Source: Muribaculaceae bacterium (GTDB lineage: Bacteria > Bacteroidota > Bacteroidia > Bacteroidales > Muribaculaceae). Taken from it: 10,887 nt of DNA. The stretch lies in NCBI GenBank assembly GCA_009775365.1, contig VSPM01000080.1, positions 1-10,887 of the forward strand, given 5' to 3'. Both the position numbers and the translations under genes were made by a program. Below are positions 5,281 through 10,887 of this stretch, one piece after another (the stretch's first letter is position 1; every line of letters begins with the position of its first letter). The notes below the pieces were generated by a model that saw only the letters and a program-made list of their open reading frames with translations, was not told where the DNA came from and made no database searches.

Positions 5281-6258
5281 ATGAAGAATTACAAAGATAA
5301 AGAATGTGAGAGTCAGCAGTCGCTCATACATACCAGTGGGTTGTTCAACGGGACACTCGGAGGTGGCAGATTCATTGGAAAAGAGCGGCCGTTTGTCTTG
5401 ACTGATGGAAACTATAATCTGTATGAGCCTATAAGAGAGGGTGCCATTCAGTATTTCAAAGACAACAATATTGGCTGGTGGGGAGGTTCAAAACCTTCCG
5501 GTCATATACTATCCTCTCAGATTGCATGTGTGAATCATCTTTTCTCAGTCAGAAACGATGCCGACGCTGTTCTTGCAATCCTCAATAACATCCTGAACGA
5601 ATTTATCGAAGTGCTCCCTATCCCATCAGATGCAACTCCTGCGTTTATTGCTTTTGAAGTAGTCAGTGATTCTGACCACCTCAATGAAGGCAGTTCTACT
5701 CGCGGAAGCAACTGCACCTCAATTGATGCCTTCATTTATGCGAGACACAAGTCCGGCGAAACTTGGCTTATTCCCATAGAGTGGAAATACACCGAGCACT
5801 ACAACAATCAGGATAAGTCGCACGAAGACCGTGAAGGCGAAGATAAAGGAACCAACGGCAAGGGAAAGGAACGTATGTCAAGATACAATGATCTAATCAC
5901 TTCTTCGACTCAACTGAAATCATTGGATGACTATGACGGCAGCCTGTATTACTTTGAGCCTTTCTATCAGCTCATGCGCCAGACCTTGTGGGCAGAGAAA
6001 ATGGTATTAAATAAAGATACCGAAAGACTTAAGGCAGACAATTATCTTCATGTCCATGTCATACCTTCTGAGAATGATGAACTGTTATTGAAAAAGTACA
6101 AGGTATCGGGGGAAGAGATGGAAAAGTCATGGCGTAAGATGCTGACTGACCAAAGCAAATATGTCATTATTGACCCGGAAAATCTGCTCGCTCCGATTGT
6201 AAGTCAATATCCAGCACTTATCGATTATCTGTCAACACGATATTGGAATAAAAAATGA
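5281..6258 (+). CDS. PGN_0703-like putative restriction endonuclease, PD-(D/E)XK type
   Basis: This 325-aa protein resembles the PGN_0703 family of putative restriction endonucleases found in Bacteroidetes. The nuclease core is visible as D149 (TSIDAFIYARH), followed 17 residues later by E167-W-K169 in LIPIEWKYTEHY, the PD-(D/E)XK signature. Upstream are GHILSSQIACVNHLF (about 74-88), typical of the family, and RGSNCTSIDA. A charged loop (about 178-197) follows the core, then RYNDLI and a helical C-terminus. DNA is the expected substrate, but specificity and any need for modification are unknown. No methyltransferase is in the window. I chose the ATG at 5281, one base after the phosphoesterase stop; a TTG at 5269 would add four residues. 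It overlaps the next gene by four bases (ATGA), showing coupling. Confidence 0.72.
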   Translation: MKNYKDKECESQQSLIHTSGLFNGTLGGGRFIGKERPFVLTDGNYNLYEPIREGAIQYFKDNNIGWWGGSKPSGHILSSQIACVNHLFSVRNDADAVLAILNNILNEFIEVLPIPSDATPAFIAFEVVSDSDHLNEGSSTRGSNCTSIDAFIYARHKSGETWLIPIEWKYTEHYNNQDKSHEDREGEDKGTNGKGKERMSRYNDLITSSTQLKSLDDYDGSLYYFEPFYQLMRQTLWAEKMVLNKDTERLKADNYLHVHVIPSENDELLLKKYKVSGEEMEKSWRKMLTDQSKYVIIDPENLLAPIVSQYPALIDYLSTRYWNKK

Positions 6259-6674
6259 CTATGCCCAAACTTAAAGCTCCTAAACTTTCATTCGAGCAAG
6301 CGATAGGTCTGCTTCCCAAAGAGTTTCTTCCGGTTGAAAGGGCTTCATACCATAGACATAAACTCAGAGCGAATACTCCGAAAGGGGTGTTTGCTTTCAG
6401 TGCTTCAAAGGAATATGATAATAATAAAGTATGGTGGACAAGTGTCTTTTCTCCAGATGACAATCCTGAAATATCCTATTGGGTGATTGCCCTTGACGTT
6501 AGAGGGATTGTTGTCTTGCCTATTGAACTTATCGCTCGGTTCTGCATGGATTACAATGTCCCGAAACTATCATCCGGAAAATGGAGTATTCATCTGAAGA
6601 TGGAGGGACAGAAGATTTTAATGTATTATACAGATTCACAGATAGACGTTTCGCAATTTTTCATACCTGCATAA
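6255..6674 (+). CDS. Unknown protein coupled to the PGN_0703-like nuclease
   Basis: This 139-aa protein starts inside the stop of the nuclease gene (ATGA overlap), so it is made in step with it. The N-terminal third is basic and Pro-rich (MPKLKAPKLSFEQAIGLLPKEFLP). The remainder looks like an alpha/beta domain with strands VWWTSVFS, YWVIALDVRGIVVLPIELI and WSIHLKMEGQKILMYYTD. The aromatic and hydrophobic strand pattern is reminiscent of nuclease-associated specificity or restriction-like folds, but I see no catalytic triad. It may be a partner, inhibitor or specificity subunit of the nuclease. A second ATG at 6261 would give a protein two residues shorter. No signal peptide or membrane helix is present. 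Confidence 0.6.
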   Translation: MTMPKLKAPKLSFEQAIGLLPKEFLPVERASYHRHKLRANTPKGVFAFSASKEYDNNKVWWTSVFSPDDNPEISYWVIALDVRGIVVLPIELIARFCMDYNVPKLSSGKWSIHLKMEGQKILMYYTDSQIDVSQFFIPA

Positions 6675-6719
6675 GACGATTAAGTTACTCTTAAAACCCG
6701 ATATATGAAATAATTGTTG

Positions 6720-6727
6720 TAACTTTG
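6720..6727 (+). promoter_or_regulatory. Bacteroidetes -7 box for the zeta toxin-antitoxin operon
   Basis: TAACTTTG starts 20 bases before the antitoxin ATG at 6748. Upstream at 6680-6694 is a small inverted repeat (ttaag, five-base loop, cttaa) that could be an operator for autoregulation, which is usual for toxin-antitoxin operons. No -33 TTTG is apparent. Confidence 0.6.
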
Positions 6728-6747
6728 TAGACTAACAGTACGGAATT

Positions 6748-6957
6748 ATGTCAGAACAGGAAATGAACTCATATCGCTTCACTTCGGGACAGGAACCGAG
6801 TGACGAGATGCTGGCACAGCTTATGAAGGAGGTTGCTCATGACGCAAAGGAACGTCAGGAGCAAGCAACCGCTGCTTATTTCTCTGAAATGCGTAAAAAT
6901 GCCGAAGCAAAAAAAGCTAAATGGGCAGATCGCATAAACAGTGTGATAAATGGTTAA
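6748..6957 (+). CDS. Putative antitoxin paired with a zeta-type toxin
   Basis: This 69-aa charged, helical protein lies directly before a zeta-toxin-like kinase gene and overlaps its start by eight bases, the classic antitoxin-toxin arrangement. The N-terminal part (YRFTSGQEPSDEMLAQLMKE) looks like a conserved binding segment. The rest is a long Ala/Lys/Glu helix (about residues 27-65), suited to packing against the toxin and blocking its nucleotide pocket as epsilon does. There is no obvious DNA-binding domain, so transcriptional control may depend on another protein. The sequence is unlike the classical epsilon antitoxin, so the call rests on position, size and character. Confidence 0.65.
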   Translation: MSEQEMNSYRFTSGQEPSDEMLAQLMKEVAHDAKERQEQATAAYFSEMRKNAEAKKAKWADRINSVING

Positions 6958-7555
6958 AGCTGGAAGAAAACCGGAACTCATAGTGATAGCCGGGCCTAAC
7001 GGGTCCGGCAAGACTTCTGTGACCCAGAAGTTTCTTCATCACGAGTGGGCTGACGGAACAGTATATATCAATCCCGACCAGATTGCCAATGACAAATTCG
7101 GGGATTGGAACTCCAGGGAGGCTGTACTTCAGGCAGCCAACTATTGCGCGGAATGGCGTGAGCAATGTCTCCGCGATAAAGTGAGTTTCGTGTTTGAGAC
7201 AGTATTCTCCGCAGAAGACAAGATTGACTTCCTTGTCCGTGCCAAGGAAGCCGGATTCTTTATCAGAGTATTCTTTATATCTACAAGTCATCCGTCCATC
7301 AACGCTTCGCGTATAGCAAAGAGAGTCATGGAAGGAGGACATGACGTGCCCATTAAGAAGATTATATCACGATATACGAAGTCTATAGAGAACTGCGAGA
7401 TTATATCCCGCATGGTTGACCGTCTGTACGTCTATGACAACTCGGTCAATGACCGGGACGCACAGATTCAGTTCAGACTGACGAACGGGAAACTTGAAAA
7501 GATGTATGTCGATGAACTTCCGGCTTGGGCCCGAAATATCATACCTGACCAATAA
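6950..7555 (+). CDS. Zeta-toxin family kinase
   Basis: This 201-aa P-loop protein fits the zeta-toxin/AAA-type kinase family. The Walker A motif is GPNGSGKT (15-22). INPDQIA (40-46) gives a likely catalytic aspartate at 43, and FVFETVFS (80-87) matches the substrate-binding strand. RIAKRVMEGGHDVP with R121/R125 and RYTKS with R141 supply the arginines expected near the phosphate groups. Known zeta toxins phosphorylate UDP-N-acetylglucosamine and block peptidoglycan synthesis; homologues in Gram-negatives may use other substrates. The short C-terminal region ends PAWARNIIPDQ. It overlaps the antitoxin gene by eight bases and the next gene by one (TAATG), so the three proteins are co-translated. 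All key motifs are intact. Confidence 0.85.
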   Translation: MVKAGRKPELIVIAGPNGSGKTSVTQKFLHHEWADGTVYINPDQIANDKFGDWNSREAVLQAANYCAEWREQCLRDKVSFVFETVFSAEDKIDFLVRAKEAGFFIRVFFISTSHPSINASRIAKRVMEGGHDVPIKKIISRYTKSIENCEIISRMVDRLYVYDNSVNDRDAQIQFRLTNGKLEKMYVDELPAWARNIIPDQ

Positions 7556-7878
7556 TGAAAATCACCAACATATCAAACGAACAGATTTACGCTCTTGAAC
7601 AGGCAATTCGTTCCGCCGTTCAGGAGCGTATCGATACTGACCCGGATGTAGCCGACTGCTACCTTTGTATAAATCCGGACAACTGGCTTGTCCAAGTGAT
7701 GTATATCGAGGAAAGCAATTTGACCGCGCCCAATCGTGATGTTGCATTGCTTAACCTCATGTACGACCTCAAGGATTCCTATGGAGGTAATGAAATCTGG
7801 ATGCTCAATGATGAAGCCATCTATGACCTCGCTGCATCCTATAAGGAAATGATAGAAATCGATTTTTGCATGAATTAA
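7555..7878 (+). CDS. Third gene of the zeta operon, unknown function
   Basis: This 107-aa acidic protein starts on the last base of the zeta stop codon (TAATG), so it is translationally coupled. It opens with a helix (SNEQIYALEQAIRSAVQERI), contains two cysteines in DVADCYLCINPDNWLVQVMYIE, and has two further helices (VALLNLMYDLKDSY and AIYDLAASYKEMIEID). There is no signal peptide, membrane helix or recognised motif. It could be a second antitoxin, a regulator in the place of omega, or an unrelated cargo gene. An AT-rich inverted repeat (aaatatct/agatattt, 7877-7909) overlaps its stop codon and may mark the end of the operon. Confidence 0.55.
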   Translation: MKITNISNEQIYALEQAIRSAVQERIDTDPDVADCYLCINPDNWLVQVMYIEESNLTAPNRDVALLNLMYDLKDSYGGNEIWMLNDEAIYDLAASYKEMIEIDFCMN

Positions 7879-7955
7879 ATATCTGTAATGATTTAGGATG
7901 GAGATATTTGATTATAATAGTAGTTCATTGTAATTAGGAATAGATATACCTGAAT

Positions 7956-8072
7956 ATGTCTGAAATGGAATCTACTGAGTGCTGCTGTCCTGAATGTCAA
8001 AAGGGAAAGAAACGTTATGTTCAGATTCTTGATATTGACAGATATATAAACGCATTAAACGATTGGGACTAA
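7956..8072 (+). CDS. 38-aa cysteine-rich mini-protein
   Basis: This frame encodes MSEMESTECCCPECQKGKKR followed by an acidic helix-like end (QILDIDRYINALNDWD). Four Cys within seven residues (CCC-P-E-C) followed by a basic patch could bind a metal or act in a redox role. The gene ends 16 bases before the ATG of the following phosphatase gene and is on the same strand. A leader peptide, zinc-binding modulator or small partner of the phosphatase are all possible. Coding evidence is limited to its composition, position and intact ATG-to-TAA frame. Confidence 0.4.
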   Translation: MSEMESTECCCPECQKGKKRYVQILDIDRYINALNDWD

Positions 8073-8088
8073 GTCCGATAATTGACTC

Positions 8089-8904
8089 ATGATGACTGAT
8101 GTGCCTATGGCAGAAGAAATTATAGTAATACCTGACGTGCATGGCCGTGGTTTTTGGAAGGAAGCCGTGGCTAAATATCCAAATGCTGATACGATTTTTC
8201 TTGGGGACTACTTGGATCCTTATCCAGATGAAGATATAGATGACGAAGATGCTTTCAATAATTTTCTCGAAATTGTTGAATTTGCACGGAATCATTCTAA
8301 CGTAACTCTTCTCTTTGGCAATCATGATTTACAATACTGGTTCCTTTATGACTGGGGTCACAGAATGAAGGATTGGGAGGATGACATTTTCGAGGTATTC
8401 CGAAACAACATGGATCTATTCCATATGTTTGCGGTAAGGTACATAAATGGAAAGAGATGGCTATTTTCACATGCTCCTTTGTTTGAGGAATGGATTGACT
8501 ATACAAAACTTCCTCATGGCTTAGATCAAATAAATGATAAAGTTTGGGAAATGCTTAAAGAGTATAATCGTAACTCCACTGAGTCATGGCAAACTAATAG
8601 AGCCGCACATGACAGGGTCTGGAAGACATTAGGCCGAGCATCCAAACTACGCGGAGGCATTGATGATTGTGGTTCTCCTGTATGGGCTGATGTACGAGAA
8701 ATTGCTCATGGCTGCAATTTATATAAGGATGCTGATTACTATGTATTCGGGCACACGCAAATGAACAAGCCATTAATAACCGACAAATTTGCGTGTCTTG
8801 ACACCCATCAGGCGTATATTATAAACGCATTGGGCGAAATCAAGGCGATAACATCGAAAACGACGCCTGAACTTCCAAACAAAGATGACCTTTATCATTC
8901 TTAG
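8089..8904 (+). CDS. PPP-like calcineurin metallophosphatase
   Basis: This 271-aa soluble enzyme carries the PPP-type set of metal ligands: D16 and H18 (PDVHG), D40 and D43 (LGDYLDPY), N78 and H79 (FGNHD), H128 (FSHAPL), and H222 (FGHTQ). GSPVWAD (195-201) precedes the last motif, as in bacterial PPP-like serine/threonine phosphatases and Ap4A hydrolases (PrpA or ApaH type). Phosphoprotein or dinucleoside-polyphosphate hydrolysis is therefore plausible; the target is unknown. The 132-219 insert, rich in Trp and charged residues, is the probable specificity region. Start candidates are the ATGs at 8089, 8092 and 8107; the last leaves eight residues before the first motif. It is unrelated in detail to the phosphoesterase at 4665-5279. 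A small upstream Cys-rich ORF may share its transcript. Confidence 0.82.
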   Translation: MMTDVPMAEEIIVIPDVHGRGFWKEAVAKYPNADTIFLGDYLDPYPDEDIDDEDAFNNFLEIVEFARNHSNVTLLFGNHDLQYWFLYDWGHRMKDWEDDIFEVFRNNMDLFHMFAVRYINGKRWLFSHAPLFEEWIDYTKLPHGLDQINDKVWEMLKEYNRNSTESWQTNRAAHDRVWKTLGRASKLRGGIDDCGSPVWADVREIAHGCNLYKDADYYVFGHTQMNKPLITDKFACLDTHQAYIINALGEIKAITSKTTPELPNKDDLYHS

Positions 8905-8907
8905 ATA

Positions 8908-8923
8908 AGCCGCAGGCTCTTTT
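8908..8923 (+). terminator. Weak terminator-like hairpin
   Basis: Four-base arms agcc and ggct around a three-base loop are followed by ctttt, just after the stop of the phosphatase gene. The stem is short, so this is a weak candidate only. Confidence 0.25.
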
Positions 8924-8991
8924 GGATTCCTTGTCCTCATCCATCTTTGTCCAAGTTTGGGCCTGATGATTATTATTTAAGATTGTCATAT

Positions 8992-8999
8992 TACTTTTG
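8992..8999 (+). promoter_or_regulatory. Bacteroidetes -7 box for the exported-protein unit
   Basis: TACTTTTG fits TAnnTTTG and lies 26 bases before the ATG at 9026. The sequence from the box to the start codon is AT-rich. No TTTG is placed at the usual -33 distance. Confidence 0.5.
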
Positions 9000-9025
9000 C
9001 ATTTCAGAAATTTAATATAAACGAA

Positions 9026-9715
9026 ATGAAGAAAGTAATTATGCTTTTTGCCATTGTGTTTAGCTTCACAGTGGCCAGCGCTCAGATTATTACTGAGCAA
9101 GATTTTGCGGCTATCGACATGTCGCAATTCGATACCAACGGGGATGGCAAAATCAAAGATGATGAAGCAGCCCTCGCCATCAAGGACTTTTATGGCCTCG
9201 ACAAGAACAATTCAATCACTCGCGTAACAGTAATTGACAGTATTCCCAAAACAAAGAATCAGATTTATGTAGCTGTCAACGATTGGTTCGTCAGGTCTTT
9301 TAATGACGGCAAGTCTGTAATCCAGCTTAACGACAAAGAACTGGGCACAATAATCGGCAAAGGTCATATCTCAAATATGGGAAACACTATGTCGTTTGCA
9401 TCAAGTGCAGACATTTCAGCGGATGTAATCATTCGCGTAGACATGAAAGATGGTCGTATGCGAATCACTACTTCTATCCAGAAATACGAAATGGAGAAAG
9501 GAACAGGTGTGCTTGGGGCACTGGCAGGTGGGCCTGCTGCTTATCAGAAAGTTCATCAGGAGTTTATTCCGTCTGAATGCTTCCCATTCACAAAAAAACA
9601 AAAGAAGGAGGGTTCAAAAGCCTTCGTTAAATCTCATATTTACTCTTTGATTGTAACAAACAAGCTTCGCGATGCAGTCCTTAATGGTCTGACTGGCGGC
9701 GAAGAAGATTGGTAA
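9026..9715 (+). CDS. Exported EF-hand and DUF4468 protein
   Basis: This 229-aa protein has a clear signal peptide (residues 1-19, cut after VASA before Q20), so it is exported. A textbook EF-hand loop follows at 36-47 (DTNGDGKIKDDE): D36, N38, D40, K42 and E47 fill the calcium-binding positions. From about 62 to 150 it matches the DUF4468 pattern, a TBP-like fold common in exported Bacteroidetes proteins, with KTKNQIYVAVNDWF, KSVIQLNDKELGTIIGKG and a later RMRITT strand. The C-terminal part is basic (FTKKQKKEGSKAF) and ends with acidic GGEEDW. The single calcium site before DUF4468 is unusual and may tie stability to the outside environment. The next gene follows after ten bases. Confidence 0.78.
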   Translation: MKKVIMLFAIVFSFTVASAQIITEQDFAAIDMSQFDTNGDGKIKDDEAALAIKDFYGLDKNNSITRVTVIDSIPKTKNQIYVAVNDWFVRSFNDGKSVIQLNDKELGTIIGKGHISNMGNTMSFASSADISADVIIRVDMKDGRMRITTSIQKYEMEKGTGVLGALAGGPAAYQKVHQEFIPSECFPFTKKQKKEGSKAFVKSHIYSLIVTNKLRDAVLNGLTGGEEDW

Positions 9716-9725
9716 AACCTGAGAG

Positions 9726-10457
9726 ATGAAAATCAGCAGGATTGCCCCGGCATTATTCGCAATAGTTTCCGTCTATGGCGCATCCTACGCCATAGACGAA
9801 TTTCATATACCTCAGAATCCTGTAAAGCAATTTGTTGACTTTGAGAGCCCTATAGAATTTGCTAATCGATTTAAGGGAGATACAATCTTCTTTTATATAT
9901 CCAATTCAGAAGATCGATACTTCGAGTCCTTCTATCTTCTGCATCCCGACACTATCTGGTTAAAGGAACGTCCGAAGAAAAAAATGCCGGAAAGAGAAAA
10001 ACATTATAGATTGAGAACCAACTATAACGGCGTCAGCGGTTGGGGCGTGAACTCATACCGATTCTACACACCTGGTTCAGCTATTGACAACAAGATGTTT
10101 ATCATTAAAGGTAGTTTAGAAGACCGTATAGAATATCTTGGAAAATTCCAATATGTTATACTGGAGGATGTACTGACAGGAGATTTGATAAAATGGGATT
10201 ATTCAAAAAAGGAAAACTCGGATATTGTGATATTCTCCCCATCTATTATTCACAGGCTTAACAGTCTGCGGAATAAGAAAACAGTGATTGAGGTTGATAC
10301 GACATTAATCACCGGAGTATGCAAGGATGTCTCATACTCCATCGATGTTAAAGGGTCAAGATGGGTCCCTAAACTCGATACTTCGTTTGAGACCGGAAAT
10401 GGAGTTGTCAATTCGACAAACTGGGTTCCTAAATACTTTATCGTTAAAGAGAAGTAG
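9726..10457 (+). CDS. Exported protein of unknown function
   Basis: This 243-aa protein begins with a signal peptide (MKISRIAPALFAIVSVYGAS, likely cut after A22, before IDE). The mature part is rich in aromatic and charged residues and looks like an all-beta fold. Near the end a WVPK element occurs twice (SRWVPKLD and TNWVPKYF), about 18 residues apart. No lipobox cysteine is seen, so it is probably periplasmic or secreted. I do not recognise the family. It follows the DUF4468 gene after ten bases and is very likely co-transcribed. An 11-bp inverted repeat (9770-9798) sits in its signal-peptide region. It converges with the gene at 10463, with five bases between. Confidence 0.6.
   Translation: MKISRIAPALFAIVSVYGASYAIDEFHIPQNPVKQFVDFESPIEFANRFKGDTIFFYISNSEDRYFESFYLLHPDTIWLKERPKKKMPEREKHYRLRTNYNGVSGWGVNSYRFYTPGSAIDNKMFIIKGSLEDRIEYLGKFQYVILEDVLTGDLIKWDYSKKENSDIVIFSPSIIHRLNSLRNKKTVIEVDTTLITGVCKDVSYSIDVKGSRWVPKLDTSFETGNGVVNSTNWVPKYFIVKEK
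9770..9798. repeat. Perfect 11-bp inverted repeat inside a coding region
   Basis: cgtctatggcg (9770-9780) and cgccatagacg (9788-9798) are perfect reverse complements around the 7-base loop catccta. The structure covers roughly codons 15-25 of the exported protein. In the mRNA it would form a stable stem close to the start of translation. It may slow translation during export, or be a chance or mobile palindrome. Confidence 0.6.
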
Positions 10458-10462
10458 TTAGG

Positions 10463-10741
10463 TCATGAATTTTCTGGGAAGGAGATGAAGAAGTCTCGTA
10501 CTTCGCCGTTAGTGTGGTAGGCTCCGGAATAATCCCCACGAATTACCTTGGAGGCTTCTAACCGCTCACCCTTTTTTATCTTACTTATCATTGCGATGTC
10601 TTCTTTTTTGAGACTGGCATTAATTGACTTTATGACTTTAAGGGCGAGTTTTTCATTGAAGATGACAGCCTCAAATACTATTGTGCGGTTAAGATATGAT
10701 ACCTCAATGGTAGTGCCTACCGGTAACTCCTGAATCCACAC
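10463..10741 (-). CDS. Hypothetical protein with doubtful 5' end
   Basis: On the minus strand this frame gives a 92-aa protein from a GTG at 10739-10741 (VWIQELPVGTTIEV...), with beta-type segments, a helix (KLALKVIKSINASLKKEDI), then KIKKGERLEASKVIRGDYSG and an end FFISFPENS. The C-terminal Gly-Asp-Tyr and phenylalanine pattern looks conserved, but I do not recognise the family. The same frame continues upstream for about 29 protein-like codons (GFTSWDRYW, NLDSAWDEEDDA) to a stop at 10829-10831 with no ATG, so the natural start is probably lost or frameshifted. A TTG at 10837-10839 in another frame opens DFNIVRS before a stop, and one base difference near 10814-10818 would join the two. Confidence 0.5.
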   Translation of the reverse strand: MWIQELPVGTTIEVSYLNRTIVFEAVIFNEKLALKVIKSINASLKKEDIAMISKIKKGERLEASKVIRGDYSGAYHTNGEVRDFFISFPENS

Positions 10742-10849
10742 GGCATCATCCTCTTCATCCCATGCACTATCGAGATTTACTGTGGCCCAATATCTGTCCC
10801 ATGAAGTGAAGCCTAAGAACGAACTATATTAAAATCCAAATAAAATGAG

Positions 10850-10859
10850 GCAAAAATTA
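10850..10859 (-). promoter_or_regulatory. Possible -7-like element for the gene at 10463-10741
   Basis: On the minus strand TAATTTTTGC resembles TAnnTTTG with one extra base. It lies upstream of the decayed-looking 5' end and could be its old promoter. The rest of 10742-10887 holds the protein-like upstream extension and nothing else that I can name. Confidence 0.25.
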
Positions 10860-10887
10860 CATCCACCTTAGATTATTTGAGAATAGT

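Noticed and set aside
7877..7909. AT-rich inverted repeat aaatatct/agatattt after the zeta operon
   Set aside because: The stem is AT-only apart from one pair, the loop is 17 bases, and no T-run follows, so it is a poor terminator.
1..10887. CRISPR arrays, tRNA genes, long terminal repeats or a complete insertion sequence
   Set aside because: No regularly spaced repeats, cloverleaf sequences, transposase motifs or paired terminal repeats were seen on either strand.

Overview
The window looks like accessory DNA of a Bacteroidales genome (Bacteroides or Muribaculaceae type). The evidence is as follows. Four Bacteroidetes-type -7 boxes (TAnnTTTG) stand before gene starts, at 2731, 4632, 6720 and 8992. 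Shine-Dalgarno sequences are mostly absent. The families seen are typical of the order: DUF4468, a PGN_0703-like nuclease, and small proteins of Bacteroides conjugative transposons. No rRNA, tRNA, CRISPR array or complete insertion sequence is visible.

Left part (1-2490): this resembles the backbone of an integrative conjugative element. A few codons of an upstream gene are followed by a plus-strand excisionase-like helix-turn-helix protein (81-326). Opposing it is a minus-strand run of small proteins, read from about 2488 down to 342: a possible short membrane peptide, a 64-aa protein, a 105-aa protein, a 55-aa protein, a DUF2958 protein, and two related proteins of about 125 aa. Two GC-rich hairpins lie in the gaps after the DUF2958 gene and after the first 125-aa gene.

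Central part (2490-8904): a cargo block, all on the plus strand, in compact units. Unit 1 is a WYL-domain regulator, a GIY-YIG nuclease-like protein and a two-helix membrane protein (2743-4626). Unit 2 is a calcineurin-like phosphoesterase, a PGN_0703-like PD-(D/E)XK nuclease and a translationally coupled protein of unknown function (4665-6674). Unit 3 is a zeta-type toxin-antitoxin pair with a coupled third gene (6748-7878). Unit 4 is a 38-aa cysteine-rich mini-protein followed by a PPP-like phosphatase (7956-8904). A WYL regulator, two nuclease families and a toxin-antitoxin module together suggest an anti-phage or element-maintenance island. The defence role is inferred from gene content, not shown.

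Right part (8905-10887): two exported proteins form a unit (9026-10457). One is an EF-hand plus DUF4468 protein and the other is an unknown secreted protein. A convergent minus-strand gene (10463-10741) follows; its reading frame continues upstream without an ATG, so it may be damaged at its 5' end.

The best candidates for an undescribed system are units 1 and 2, which are adjacent, each have their own promoter, and combine a sensor or regulator with nuclease, membrane and phosphoesterase components.
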